Source of the DNA: Bacteroidetes bacterium UBA1947
GTDB lineage: Bacteria > Bacteroidota > Bacteroidia > Chitinophagales > Chitinophagaceae
DNA: 64,000 bases
NCBI GenBank assembly: GCA_002336915.1
Contig: DDET01000003.1
Location: 21,599-85,598 of the forward strand
Direction of reading: 5' to 3'
The notes below the pieces were generated by a model that was given only the letters and a program-made list of their open reading frames with translations, was not told the origin of the DNA and ran no database searches. How positions within the stretch are numbered: position 1 is the first letter of the stretch; the number at the start of each line of letters is the position of its first letter. Position numbers and translations under genes: made by a program. Positions 41,458-50,281 of the stretch are shown here, piece by piece.

Positions 41458-43029
41458 TTAGTTAACGTCAATATACGCCTTAAGGTTCGATATGGTTTTA
41501 ATATTCAGCTGCTCCGATTGCTTGCGCCGCATCATTAAGGCATAGGCGTTGTTAAAGCCTATGGGCTTGAGCCATTTAATATGATAGCGACCTATGAAGT
41601 TATCTTTCACGTACTCATAAACTGCGTTTTTATCGGTTATTAATTTATTAACTGTGTCGGTGCCTGTTTGCAAAATTACCAGTAAACCCGTGCCCGTATA
41701 TTCCGGGTACATATCTATCTGCTTATTGGTCATGGCATCGAAGCATATTTTGGTACCACCCAGGCCGGTTTTTGTTTCCACGTCAAGATCGGTATAGCCT
41801 TTTATAAGCATACTGTACATATTGCTGAGTATATACTGCTCGCCAAATATCTTGGAACCTATTTTTATTATTCCTTTTTTGCCTTTGCGCGGTTCTTTCC
41901 AGAGACCTTTAGCTATCAAAAAATCCTTTGCTATTTTCCCAGGCATTTCGTGCAGGTAATCGGCGCGGTAATTGAGCTCGGTCATGGTGGCATCGTCTAT
42001 ATTGCCTGAAAGCATATTTAGTGCTTCTTCCAGTTCCGGGTATTGCTGCAGTACCTCCTCGCGCACTATAGGTGCTGCATAGTATGGCGGGAAAATATTT
42101 TTGTCATCGATGAGTGTTACAAGATCGTATGCTTTCAGCCTGCCATCGGTGCTATAGCCACTTATTACATCCAGTTTTTTTTCGTAGGCGGCTTTGTACA
42201 TCACCGCGTCGCTGATCACCACCGTGCGAATGCGCATTTTGTACTTTTCTTTCAGGCCGAGATAGCCATCCGTCCGACCCATGAACTCAGGTGTGAAGCC
42301 GGCCAATATCTTCCCTTCATAGGCTGCAGGCAAAAGATAAAAAGACGACAACAACAACACCAATACAGGCAATGCCAATACAACCACGCCCATCTTTTTT
42401 ACAGTGAGATGCTGCACGCGCGACAATAAAAAGTCGAAAATAATAGCCAGCAGCGCAGCGGGAATGGCACCGGCAAGTATCATGTTGGTATTGTTCAATG
42501 ATATGCCGCCGAAGATAAATTCACCGAGGCCGCCTGCGGCTATGTAAGCTGCGAGCGTAGCAACACCCACGTTAATAACAGTAGCCGTGCGGATGCCCGC
42601 CAGTAGTACAGGCATAGCCAATGGCAACTCTACCTTAAACAAGACCTGGCTGCTGCTCATGCCCATGCCTTTTGCAGCTTCACGTATGGAAGGCTCAACG
42701 CCAATAATACCGGTGTATGTATTGCGAATAATAGGCAACAAGGCATAGAGGAACAATGCCGCAATAGCCGGCTTTGCACCGATGCCCAAAAGTGGGATCA
42801 TAAAGCCAAGCAGTGCGATGCTTGGAATGGTTTGCAGAATACCTGCAAAGCCAAGGACAGTGCCTGCAAGCTTATTCCGCTTTGCTATGAGGATGCCGAG
42901 GGGAACGCCAATTGCCACCGCTATCAATAAAGATATGAAGGTGAGCCCTATATGCGCAAGGGTTTGGTCCAGCAGCTTATCGTGCTGTTGTACCATAAAA
43001 TCCCAGAGGCTTTGCTGCTTTTCGTTCAT
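41458..43029 (-). CDS. Osmoprotectant ABC transporter permease fused to a circularly permuted substrate-binding domain
   Basis: 523 residues. The first ~215 residues are an OpuCB/ProW-type permease with six helices and the EAA loop (PSIREAAKGMGMSSSQVL). A further helix (about 223-243) leads to a periplasmic substrate-binding domain of the OpuAC/OpuCC type, but in reversed order: first the C-terminal half of that family (EFMGRTDGYLGLKEKY, SGYSTDGRLKAYDL, KNIFPPYYAAPIVRE, ELNYRAD), then the N-terminal half (IIKIGSKIFGEQYILSNM, GLGGTKICFDA, MYPEYTGTG, GFNNAYALMMRR). Probably imports glycine betaine, choline or similar. Coupled by ATGA overlap (43026-43029) to the ATPase gene upstream. Confidence 0.88.
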   Translation of the reverse strand: MNEKQQSLWDFMVQQHDKLLDQTLAHIGLTFISLLIAVAIGVPLGILIAKRNKLAGTVLGFAGILQTIPSIALLGFMIPLLGIGAKPAIAALFLYALLPIIRNTYTGIIGVEPSIREAAKGMGMSSSQVLFKVELPLAMPVLLAGIRTATVINVGVATLAAYIAAGGLGEFIFGGISLNNTNMILAGAIPAALLAIIFDFLLSRVQHLTVKKMGVVVLALPVLVLLLSSFYLLPAAYEGKILAGFTPEFMGRTDGYLGLKEKYKMRIRTVVISDAVMYKAAYEKKLDVISGYSTDGRLKAYDLVTLIDDKNIFPPYYAAPIVREEVLQQYPELEEALNMLSGNIDDATMTELNYRADYLHEMPGKIAKDFLIAKGLWKEPRKGKKGIIKIGSKIFGEQYILSNMYSMLIKGYTDLDVETKTGLGGTKICFDAMTNKQIDMYPEYTGTGLLVILQTGTDTVNKLITDKNAVYEYVKDNFIGRYHIKWLKPIGFNNAYALMMRRKQSEQLNIKTISNLKAYIDVN

Positions 43030-43970
43030 ACCTGTGTAGCAGTATAGTTGCTGAATAGCTCGAGCAGGATATTCCGTTCTATTTTTTTTATTTTACCATT
43101 GCTTTTTTCTACTGCATATATCACCGGCTTATCCTGCATCAGCTCCATGGCCTCCCATATGCTGCCCTCGCTGGTCATTGCTACGGCACCCGGTTCCGCA
43201 TCAAAACCATACCATACGTCTTTTATCTTCACGGTCTTTAGCGCTGCCTGCATGTAGTGTTCGGACAAAAAGTTGCGGACAAAGTCGTTTGCAGGTTTGA
43301 ATAGCAGTTCTGCTGCTCTCCCCTGCTGCTGTATCTTTCCTTTATCCATCAGGCATATGCGATCACCTATCTCAAAGGCCTCATCCACATCGTGAGTAAC
43401 CATTACGATGGTCTTGCGTTCGTATTCGTCCAGTTGGGTTAGTTCTTTCCTTATGCTGCTTCTTGTTACCGGATCCAATGCTCCGAAAGGTTCATCCATC
43501 AGCAATATGGGTGGATCGGCAGCGAGGGCGCGTGCTATATTCACGCGTTGTTGTTGCCCGCCGCTAAGCTGTGCAGGGTAATACGACAGGTATTCTTCAG
43601 ATAAATGCAATTTCTGGATCAGCTCTTTACAACGGGCTTTTATCTTTTCGTTATCCCAGCCTAATAATTGCGGTACTACGGCTATATTCTCTTCAACCGT
43701 ATAGTGCGGGAACAAACTATTGTTCTGCAGGATATAACCTATGCCACGGCGCAGCGTTTCGGGGTCGTGCTGCTTTATATCTTCGCCGTTTACTTTTATT
43801 TCACCGGCAGATGCTTCAATCAAACGATTGAGCATTTTTAGTGTGGTGGTCTTACCGCAGCCGCTGGTACCCAGCAATATGAACTTCTCCCCTTCCTGTA
43901 TGTCGAAGGAGATATCATCCACTGCTCTGTTGGAGCCATAATTTTTCCTGAGGCCTTTTACCGTTATCAT
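43026..43970 (-). CDS. Osmoprotectant ABC transporter ATP-binding protein
   Basis: 314 residues from ATG at 43970 (MITVKGLRKNYGSN); the frame extends upstream but that part lies inside the preceding gene. Walker A GTSGCGKTT at 34-42, Q-loop GYILQNNSLFPHY, signature LSGGQQQR, Walker B ILLMDEPFGALDP, switch VMVTHDVDEA. The C-terminus (about 245-314) has an OpuCA-like tail with a single CBS-like element (GSIWEAMELMQDKPVIYAVE). It powers the permease fusion encoded next. Both ends overlap neighbours by 4 bases, so three genes are translationally coupled. Confidence 0.9.
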   Translation of the reverse strand: MITVKGLRKNYGSNRAVDDISFDIQEGEKFILLGTSGCGKTTTLKMLNRLIEASAGEIKVNGEDIKQHDPETLRRGIGYILQNNSLFPHYTVEENIAVVPQLLGWDNEKIKARCKELIQKLHLSEEYLSYYPAQLSGGQQQRVNIARALAADPPILLMDEPFGALDPVTRSSIRKELTQLDEYERKTIVMVTHDVDEAFEIGDRICLMDKGKIQQQGRAAELLFKPANDFVRNFLSEHYMQAALKTVKIKDVWYGFDAEPGAVAMTSEGSIWEAMELMQDKPVIYAVEKSNGKIKKIERNILLELFSNYTATQV

Positions 43971-45352
43971 CTGTCCAGCATCATAAATAAATTGTTCAAA
44001 GATTCGGCCAATGTGGGGTGTGCAAATACACACTCGCGCACCTCATCGTATGTCATTCCGCCCATCATGGCCATTTGCAGTACGCTCATTATCTCGCCAC
44101 CTTCCACAGCCAGTATCGATGCGCCTAATATCTTTTTAGTATCTGCGTCCACTATCGCTTTCATCATACCGCGGTCCTCGCCGGTCTCTATTGCCCTTGC
44201 CACATGCGTCATGGGCTGCTTTGCCACTTTTATATTGAGTCCCTTATCCCTTGCTTCTTTCTCCGTGATGCCTACACGGGCAAACTGCGGATCGATGTAC
44301 ATGCAATATGGCAAAGGCCTGTCCTTTACCGAGCGATGCTCGCCGCCAACAATATTTTTATAAACTATCAAATGGTCGTTGTACGCGATATGGGTAAATG
44401 CGGGACCACCGTTCACTTCGCCGAGGGCATAGACACCGGGCACATTTGTTTCCAGTTGGTCGTTCACTTTTATGTAGCCCTTTTCATTGGTCTCAATGCC
44501 TGCCTTATCAAGAGACAAGTCCGGCGTTTGGGGGCGCCTGCCGGGAGCGACGAGTATATGCGAGCAGTCGATACTCATGACCTCGCCAGCGACATCTGCC
44601 GTAAGCGTAAAGCCCACCCCAGCTATTTGCCTTACTTTTTTCGTCTTCGCCTCCAGCAGTATTGTTATACCCTCGTCGCGCAGCAGTTCTGTGATCGCTT
44701 CGGTTACATCCTCATCTTCTTTAGCTAGTATCCCCGGGCCATGCTCGAGCATAGTAACGCGGCTACCGAAGCGACGGAACATTTGGCCCAGTTCCATAGC
44801 TATGTATCCTGCGCCAATGATCAATAATTGTTCCGGTATTACATCGAGGTCCAGTATGCTGGTTGAGGTCAGGTAAGGGATCGCGTCCAGCCCTTCTATC
44901 TCGGGTATTCGTGTAGTAGTACCTGTGTCTATAAAAATATACTCGGCGGTAAGCGTTTCTGTTCCGCCATCGTTCAATCTTATTTCGACTACTTTTTTAG
45001 CACTAAAGGATGCAGCGCCGAAGATGATATCTATATTTTCCACTTTTTGCAGGCTGCGGGTGGCGCCGTTACGGAAACGCTCCACTATCTCATTTTTGCG
45101 CTGTAGTACGGCCTGCATGTTCACTGCATACTTTTCAACCTTAAGGCCCCATTTTTCGCTATTGGCTGCCTGCCAGGCCATCTTTGCAGAGGCTATCATT
45201 GTTTTGGTGGGTGTGCAGCCGTCGTTTATACAGGTGCCCCCTATCAGTCGCTGCTCTATGATGGCGGTACGCATACCGGCCTTGCCCAGCTTGCGGGCCA
45301 ATGGAATGCCCGCCTGCCCTGCACCTATTATTATCGCATCATATTTTTTCAT
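43967..45352 (-). CDS. FAD-dependent pyridine nucleotide-disulfide oxidoreductase (mercuric reductase/Lpd-like)
   Basis: 461 residues. FAD motif IIGAGQAGIPLARKLG at 8-23, redox-active pair Cys41 and Cys46 in GGTCINDGCTPTKTM, NAD(P)-binding LLIIGAGYIAMELGQM, second FAD segment VYALGEVNG, and the dimerisation-end motif FAHPTLAESLNN. It lacks an N-terminal HMA domain and the C-terminal vicinal cysteines of true MerA, so mercury is not a supported substrate; lipoamide dehydrogenase is also unlikely without 2-oxoacid dehydrogenase genes nearby. First gene of the coupled operon with the osmoprotectant transporter, overlapping the ATPase gene by ATGA. Confidence 0.85.
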   Translation of the reverse strand: MKKYDAIIIGAGQAGIPLARKLGKAGMRTAIIEQRLIGGTCINDGCTPTKTMIASAKMAWQAANSEKWGLKVEKYAVNMQAVLQRKNEIVERFRNGATRSLQKVENIDIIFGAASFSAKKVVEIRLNDGGTETLTAEYIFIDTGTTTRIPEIEGLDAIPYLTSTSILDLDVIPEQLLIIGAGYIAMELGQMFRRFGSRVTMLEHGPGILAKEDEDVTEAITELLRDEGITILLEAKTKKVRQIAGVGFTLTADVAGEVMSIDCSHILVAPGRRPQTPDLSLDKAGIETNEKGYIKVNDQLETNVPGVYALGEVNGGPAFTHIAYNDHLIVYKNIVGGEHRSVKDRPLPYCMYIDPQFARVGITEKEARDKGLNIKVAKQPMTHVARAIETGEDRGMMKAIVDADTKKILGASILAVEGGEIMSVLQMAMMGGMTYDEVRECVFAHPTLAESLNNLFMMLDR

Positions 45353-45536
45353 GTTTCATGGTTTTTCACAGCCGGGCAGGTAAATAATGCTGATATGGAT
45401 AAGTAATATAATGAAAGCTTGTTGAGATTTCAAGCCTCTTTTTTGTCAAATTCACTATTTTTAGCGCCCATATAATGACCACTGCTTATATTCGCGGTCG
45501 ATTGTTCGTTTTTAAAAATCATAAAAATATTCCTTC

Positions 45537-46763
45537 ATGGCAAAAATTAAAGTTGCAAATCCTGTTGTAGAACTGGATGGTGATGAAATGACCCGCATCA
45601 TCTGGAAATTTATAAAAGATAAACTGATCCTCCCTTATCTGGATATAGATATAAAATATTATGACCTTGGTGTTGAATATCGCGATGAGACCAATGACCA
45701 GGTAACAGTAGACTCGGCCAATGCGATCAGGCAATACGGGGTGGGCATCAAATGTGCTACCATAACCCCGGACGAAGCACGCGTGGAAGAATTTAAGCTG
45801 AAACAAATGTGGAAGAGCCCTAACGGCACCATCCGTAATATATTGGATGGCACAGTATTCCGCGAGCCCATCGTTATCAATAACATACCCCGCCTGGTGC
45901 CTAACTGGACGGCACCAATATGCATAGGCCGTCATGCATTTGGCGACCAATACCGTGCAACCGATTTCGTGACGAAGGGTAAAGGAAAGCTGACGATAAA
46001 ATTTGAAGGCGAAGATGGCCAGGTTATCGAGCATGAAGTGTACAACTTTAAGGGCGACGGCGTAGCCCTGGCTATGTACAATACCGATGAGTCGATCATG
46101 GGATTTGCACGTGCATGTTTCAATACCGCATTGCAGAAAGGCTGGCCTTTGTATCTTTCTACCAAGAACACCATCCTGAAAAAATATGATGGCCGCTTTA
46201 AAGACATCTTTGAAGATATCTATCAAAAGGAATTTAAGGCTGAGTTTGAGAAAGCGGGCATTACTTACGAGCACCGCCTGATAGATGACATGGTAGCCAG
46301 CGCCCTGAAATGGAACGGCAACTTTGTATGGGCTTGCAAGAACTATGATGGTGACGTGCAGAGCGATACGGTAGCACAGGGCTTCGGTTCACTGGGCCTT
46401 ATGACCTCAACGCTCATTACCCCTGATGGCAAGACAATGGAAGCAGAAGCCGCACATGGTACTGTTACCCGCCACTACCGCGACCACCAGAAAGGTAAAC
46501 CAACATCAACTAACCCGATAGCATCCATCTTTGCGTGGACACGCGGCCTTGCCTTCCGCGGCAAGCTGGATAACAACCAGGAGCTCATAGACTTCTGCAC
46601 CGCACTGGAAGAAGTGTGTATAGAAACGGTAGAAAGCGGTAAAATGACCAAGGACCTTGCAGTGTGTATACATGGCAATAAAGTGGAACATGGCGCGCAT
46701 TACCTATACACCGAGGAGTTCCTGGATGCACTGGATGAAAATTTGAAGAAGAAAATAGGTTAA
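45537..46763 (+). CDS. icd: NADP-dependent isocitrate dehydrogenase, eukaryotic-type dimeric
   Basis: 408 residues beginning AKIKVANPVVELDGDEMTRI, typical of the homodimeric subfamily II related to mitochondrial IDH. Substrate loop KSPNGTIRNILDGTVFREPI and metal site DDMVASALKWNG, then the cofactor region EAAHGTVTRHYRDHQKG with the HGTVTRHYR stretch that favours NADP. It decarboxylates isocitrate to 2-oxoglutarate in the citric acid cycle. Single-gene unit with a strong terminator after it. Confidence 0.96.
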   Translation: MAKIKVANPVVELDGDEMTRIIWKFIKDKLILPYLDIDIKYYDLGVEYRDETNDQVTVDSANAIRQYGVGIKCATITPDEARVEEFKLKQMWKSPNGTIRNILDGTVFREPIVINNIPRLVPNWTAPICIGRHAFGDQYRATDFVTKGKGKLTIKFEGEDGQVIEHEVYNFKGDGVALAMYNTDESIMGFARACFNTALQKGWPLYLSTKNTILKKYDGRFKDIFEDIYQKEFKAEFEKAGITYEHRLIDDMVASALKWNGNFVWACKNYDGDVQSDTVAQGFGSLGLMTSTLITPDGKTMEAEAAHGTVTRHYRDHQKGKPTSTNPIASIFAWTRGLAFRGKLDNNQELIDFCTALEEVCIETVESGKMTKDLAVCIHGNKVEHGAHYLYTEEFLDALDENLKKKIG

Positions 46764-46783
46764 TAAAAAATCCAAATAGATGT

Positions 46784-46816
46784 GGAAGCCTCGCCAATTA
46801 TTATGGCGAGGCTTCC
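46784..46816 (+). terminator. Intrinsic terminator after icd
   Basis: Thirteen-base-pair stem GGAAGCCTCGCCA / TGGCGAGGCTTCC (46784-46796 with 46804-46816) around 7 bases, then ATTTAT. The remaining 46817-47066 gap holds no gene I can support; a TAACTTCG box at 47017-47024 may be the -7 element of the next gene. Confidence 0.85.
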
Positions 46817-47066
46817 ATTTATATACTTGATCGGTTCGATACATTAAACCTTGCCCGTGCTCAAATGTCTAATGGTAAAAAACGCTAACGGAGCTGTTAA
46901 CACTGCCGCTTTGCGGTATTGCTGGCTTATACAGCGTTTATTGGGACATATACCGCTTATTCTTAACGAGATGCAAATTATATCGTTTCTTTAAGGCATA
47001 AATCCATATAAAGCAGTAACTTCGCAACCTGTTTTAAATATAAAACATTTATTATCTAGTACAAGA

Positions 47067-47381
47067 ATGAAGTGGCTGATACTGGCTATAGGGATAATCT
47101 TTGAAGTGCTGGGCACTATCAGCATGAAGTATGCGGATGGCTTTACAAAACTGGTCCCTTCTATTTTAGTGTTCCTTTTTTACGGCATTAGCCTTGCAGT
47201 ATTGGTTTTTGTATTGGAAAAAATGCAGGTTGGTATCGCATATGCTATATGGGCCAGCGCGGGTACCGCACTTATCGCTATCATAGGTATGATATGGTTT
47301 CACGAAAGTGTATCTGTCCTAAAATTATTATCGATTTCATTAATAATCCTTGGTATACTTGGCCTTGAATTATCTGAATAA
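47067..47381 (+). CDS. Small multidrug resistance (SMR) family transporter
   Basis: 104 residues, four helices. The essential membrane glutamate is Glu14 (IIFEVLGTISMKYADG), followed by VLVFVLEKMQVGIAYAIWAS, the loop and helix 3 start of SMR proteins, and the helix-4 GLELSE end. Works as an antiparallel or parallel dimer exchanging protons for cationic drugs, polyamines or guanidinium. Partner not visible, so it should be a homodimer. The subgroup (EmrE-like or Gdx-like) cannot be settled by eye; no guanidine riboswitch was found upstream. The next gene starts 24 bases later. Confidence 0.9.
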   Translation: MKWLILAIGIIFEVLGTISMKYADGFTKLVPSILVFLFYGISLAVLVFVLEKMQVGIAYAIWASAGTALIAIIGMIWFHESVSVLKLLSISLIILGILGLELSE

Positions 47382-47405
47382 TACATCACTGACGCTAGAG
47401 TTTTT

Positions 47406-48566
47406 ATGAATATTTTTTTAACCGGTGCTACAGGTTTAGTGGGTGGAGAGTTGCTTGTTACGCTTTCCAAACGACAGGAGGTAGATAAGATCTATTGCCT
47501 GCTCCGTTCGCAGACACATGCGGAAGCGTTAACAAGGCTGGAAGGAGTTTTCAGTTTACATGATGATGCTTTCGACAGCACAAGGATAATCCCGGTGCTG
47601 GGAAATCTTTTTGATGATAATCTTACCGATTCTTTAATAAACGAAGGACTTAATGATGTTGATGTCATCGTCCACTCAGCAGCTAATACTTCTTTTTCGC
47701 GCGTTAACGACGACCTTGTTGAGAAAGCAAACATCGGCGGGCTTACCAAGATATTGCTTTGGGCCAAACAACTACCACATTTAAAAACCTTCCTTTACAT
47801 TGGCACTGCTACTATTTGCGGTAAAGATGTAAAAGACCGGGTGGTACATGAAGATGAGTCGCCAAACCTGGAGGCTACCCACCTTGTAAAATATACTTAC
47901 ACAAAAATGAAGGGTGAGTTGCTTATACGTGAGCATTTGCCTGAAGAGAAGATACTTATTGCACGCCCATCCATCATAATGGGTGACAGCCGCAATATAG
48001 TGCCACGTTCGCCGGTTATCCTGTGGGCTATGGCTACCATCAACCACCTGCGACTGATACCGGTTAACGAATATGCACAGCTGGATATAATACCCGTGGA
48101 CTATGCCGCCAATGCGATAGTGGAACTGTTGTTTGCCCCTCACAGGCATTACCACGTTTACCATATCTCCTCGGGCGAGGCAGGTGCGACTACGGCTAAT
48201 AAATTATCAAAGACCCTGTCGGCCTATTTCGATGAAATGCCGCCATTCAATTTTATCAGCAAATCTCTACTTAACCAGGTAAAGCATTGGGCTAAGAATA
48301 AACTGCAGCCCGATAGCGAGCTGTACAGCTACCGCGAATACCTTGACTACTGGAAAGATACCTTCCAGGACAAGAGCAAACTGCGTGTGCTCTTCGCAGG
48401 ACTGGACCCATACCTTGATTTTATGGAGTTGGGGCATGTGTTCGACAACTCACGCTTGCTGGAAGATGTAAATATACCAAACTCAATACCTGCCGATATA
48501 TACATCAACAACTCGATGAAATTCGTGGAAAAGATGGATATACTAGAAGGGGCTATTGACCCATAA
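47406..48566 (+). CDS. SDR-type NAD(P)-dependent reductase (male-sterility/thioester-reductase-like)
   Basis: 386 residues. Rossmann motif TGATGLVGGELL at 7-18 followed by CLLRSQTHAEA, VIVHSAANTSF and the extended-SDR catalytic pair in KYTYTKMKGELLI (YxxxK). This order is that of the NAD_binding_4 group, which includes fatty acyl-CoA reductases and thioester reductase domains. The last 120 residues are a less conserved substrate lobe. Substrate unknown; it follows the SMR gene closely, and a terminator ends the pair. Confidence 0.8.
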   Translation: MNIFLTGATGLVGGELLVTLSKRQEVDKIYCLLRSQTHAEALTRLEGVFSLHDDAFDSTRIIPVLGNLFDDNLTDSLINEGLNDVDVIVHSAANTSFSRVNDDLVEKANIGGLTKILLWAKQLPHLKTFLYIGTATICGKDVKDRVVHEDESPNLEATHLVKYTYTKMKGELLIREHLPEEKILIARPSIIMGDSRNIVPRSPVILWAMATINHLRLIPVNEYAQLDIIPVDYAANAIVELLFAPHRHYHVYHISSGEAGATTANKLSKTLSAYFDEMPPFNFISKSLLNQVKHWAKNKLQPDSELYSYREYLDYWKDTFQDKSKLRVLFAGLDPYLDFMELGHVFDNSRLLEDVNIPNSIPADIYINNSMKFVEKMDILEGAIDP

Positions 48567-48572
48567 TATTCC

Positions 48573-48596
48573 AGTCCCGCAGAGCGGGACTTTTTT
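48573..48596 (+). terminator. Intrinsic terminator after the SDR gene
   Basis: AGTCCCGC (48573-48580), AGA, GCGGGACT (48584-48591), then TTTTT. Confidence 0.88.
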
Positions 48597-48617
48597 ATCA
48601 TACTTAATACTGAAACT

Positions 48618-48950
48618 ATGATAATTGGCGTGGCAGGCCCTTATTCTGCGGCTACACAGGAGCAAAGGGACAAGAATTTTGAGGCGATTAATATGGCAGC
48701 TGCAAGGCTACTGGAGAAGGGGCATATCCCTTTAGTAGGCTTAAATGCAGCCCTGCCGGTGGTAAAACATGCAAATGTGCCCGATAGCTATAAAGCCATA
48801 ATGGATATATCCTTAAGCGTAATAGATAAATGTGAAGCTATACTGGTAATAGGTGAAAGCGCAGGGGTACAGAAGGAAAAAGAACTGGTGAGCAGCAAAG
48901 GCTTCCCTGTTTACTATTCCATTGATGAAATTCCGGCCTTAATATTATAA
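48618..48950 (+). CDS. DUF4406/nucleoside 2-deoxyribosyltransferase-like small protein
   Basis: 110 residues. The opening IIGVAGPYSAATQEQRDKNF and AARLLEKGHIPLVG have the layout of nucleoside 2-deoxyribosyltransferase-like folds (glycine at strand 1, N-x-x-x-A helix), and the later CEAILVIGESAGVQKEKEL is the usual substrate-side segment. It may act on nucleosides or nucleotides, but similar small proteins have no proven activity. Own promoter region after a terminator; the next gene, ftsY, starts 51 bases downstream. Confidence 0.7.
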   Translation: MIIGVAGPYSAATQEQRDKNFEAINMAAARLLEKGHIPLVGLNAALPVVKHANVPDSYKAIMDISLSVIDKCEAILVIGESAGVQKEKELVSSKGFPVYYSIDEIPALIL

Positions 48951-49001
48951 TTTCGCAAACTAGATTTGATTTTCTGAATATTGTATTTGAACTAAGCACC
49001 C

Positions 49002-49979
49002 ATGGGATTTTTTGATAAACTCTTCAAACGAAATAAAGAACAACAAGAACAGAAAGACGCACTGGACGAAGGTTTGAAAAAAACCAAGGAAGGCTTCTTT
49101 ACCAAACTTACCAAGGCGATAGCCGGCAAGGACAAGGTGGATGAAGAAGTGCTGGACGACCTGGAAGATGCACTGGTGAGCGCCGATGTAGGTATTGACA
49201 CTACTATTGCCATAATTAACCGGATAGAGGCCCGCGTGGCGAAGGATAAATACGTTGGCACATCGCAACTCAACGAAATACTGCAGGAAGAAATCATGGG
49301 CATGCTTACCGATGCCCCATCCAATGAATTTGAGACCTTTGACCTGCCCCCCGGCAAAAAGCCATATGTGCTGCTTGTGGTAGGGGTGAACGGGGTTGGT
49401 AAGACAACTACTATCGGCAAGCTTGCCTATAATTTTAAGAAGAGTGGCAAGAGCGTGATACTTGGTGCTGCTGATACCTTCCGTGCCGCAGCTGTTGACC
49501 AGCTCACCATATGGAGTGAGCGCGTAGGTGTACCTATAGTAAAGAAAGAGATGGGCAGCGATCCCGGCTCTGTAGCTTTCGATGCGGTACAAAGCGGCCT
49601 GGCAAAGGATGCCGACATAGTAATAATAGACACTGCAGGCCGCCTGCACAATAAGGCCTACCTGATGGATGAGCTGGGCAAGATACGCAGGGTGATAAGC
49701 AAGAAGATGCCCGATGCCCCGCACGAAGTGCTGTTGGTGCTGGATGGCAGCACCGGTCAGAACGCACTGGAACAAGCCAAACACTTTACTGCAGCTACAG
49801 ATGTAACCGCAATAGCTATTACCAAACTGGACGGCACTGCGAAGGGCGGCGTGGTACTGGCTATAGCCAACCAGTTCAAAATATCGGTGAAGTACATCGG
49901 CGTAGGCGAGCGGATGGAAGACCTGCAGGTATTCAACAAAGCAGAGTTCGTGGACAGCCTTTTTAACCTGGAAAAGTAG
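49002..49979 (+). CDS. ftsY: Signal recognition particle receptor FtsY
   Basis: 325 residues. Short charged A-domain (about 1-25), N helical bundle, and the SRP-GTPase G domain: G1 VGVNGVGKTTTIGKL at 127-141, GAADTFRAAAVDQL (the SRP insertion-box region), DTAGRLHNK, TKLDGTAKGG and the closing GVGERMEDLQVFN. It docks SRP-ribosome complexes at the inner membrane for cotranslational insertion. The short acidic A-domain is usual in Bacteroidota. Start is ATG at 49002. The next gene starts 1 base after the stop. Confidence 0.97.
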   Translation: MGFFDKLFKRNKEQQEQKDALDEGLKKTKEGFFTKLTKAIAGKDKVDEEVLDDLEDALVSADVGIDTTIAIINRIEARVAKDKYVGTSQLNEILQEEIMGMLTDAPSNEFETFDLPPGKKPYVLLVVGVNGVGKTTTIGKLAYNFKKSGKSVILGAADTFRAAAVDQLTIWSERVGVPIVKKEMGSDPGSVAFDAVQSGLAKDADIVIIDTAGRLHNKAYLMDELGKIRRVISKKMPDAPHEVLLVLDGSTGQNALEQAKHFTAATDVTAIAITKLDGTAKGGVVLAIANQFKISVKYIGVGERMEDLQVFNKAEFVDSLFNLEK

Positions 49980-49980
49980 T

Positions 49981-50262
49981 ATGGCGACGCCCGATATCAA
50001 GAAAGAGTCGATAAAAGAGCTGCGCAAAATACCGGGAGTGGGCGTATCAATTGCGAACGACCTTTGGAATATAGGTATCACTTCAATCGCGCAACTTAAA
50101 GGCAAAGACCCGCAGGATATCTATGATGCCTCCAATAAATTTGCCGGGATGGTTCAAGACCCCTGCCTGCTTTATGTTTTCCGTTGTGCTGTTTACTATG
50201 CCGAGACACCCGAGGCTAAAAGGGAGCCGGAAAAGCTGAAATGGTGGAACTGGAAAATTTAA
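49981..50262 (+). CDS. Helix-hairpin-helix protein, pathogenicity-locus (Cdd1) family
   Basis: 93 residues. The N-terminal helix-hairpin-helix (IKELRKIPGVGVSIANDLW) is of the type found in DNA-binding proteins, and the whole length, with PCLLYVFRCAVYYAE and a final KLKWWNWKI, matches the Cdd1 family known from Clostridioides difficile and other bacteria. Function unproven; probably binds nucleic acid. Only 1 base separates it from ftsY, so it is co-translated. Confidence 0.85.
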   Translation: MATPDIKKESIKELRKIPGVGVSIANDLWNIGITSIAQLKGKDPQDIYDASNKFAGMVQDPCLLYVFRCAVYYAETPEAKREPEKLKWWNWKI

Positions 50263-50281
50263 TTTGTATCTTTTCAGTGCA

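Noticed and set aside
43967..45352. Mercuric reductase proper (MerA)
   Set aside because: No HMA domain, no C-terminal cysteine pair, no mer genes; only the redox CxxxxC is shared with the wider family.
46817..47066. Guanidine (ykkC-type) riboswitch upstream of the SMR transporter
   Set aside because: I looked for two hairpins with ACGR loops and found only scattered ACGG/ACGA without paired stems.
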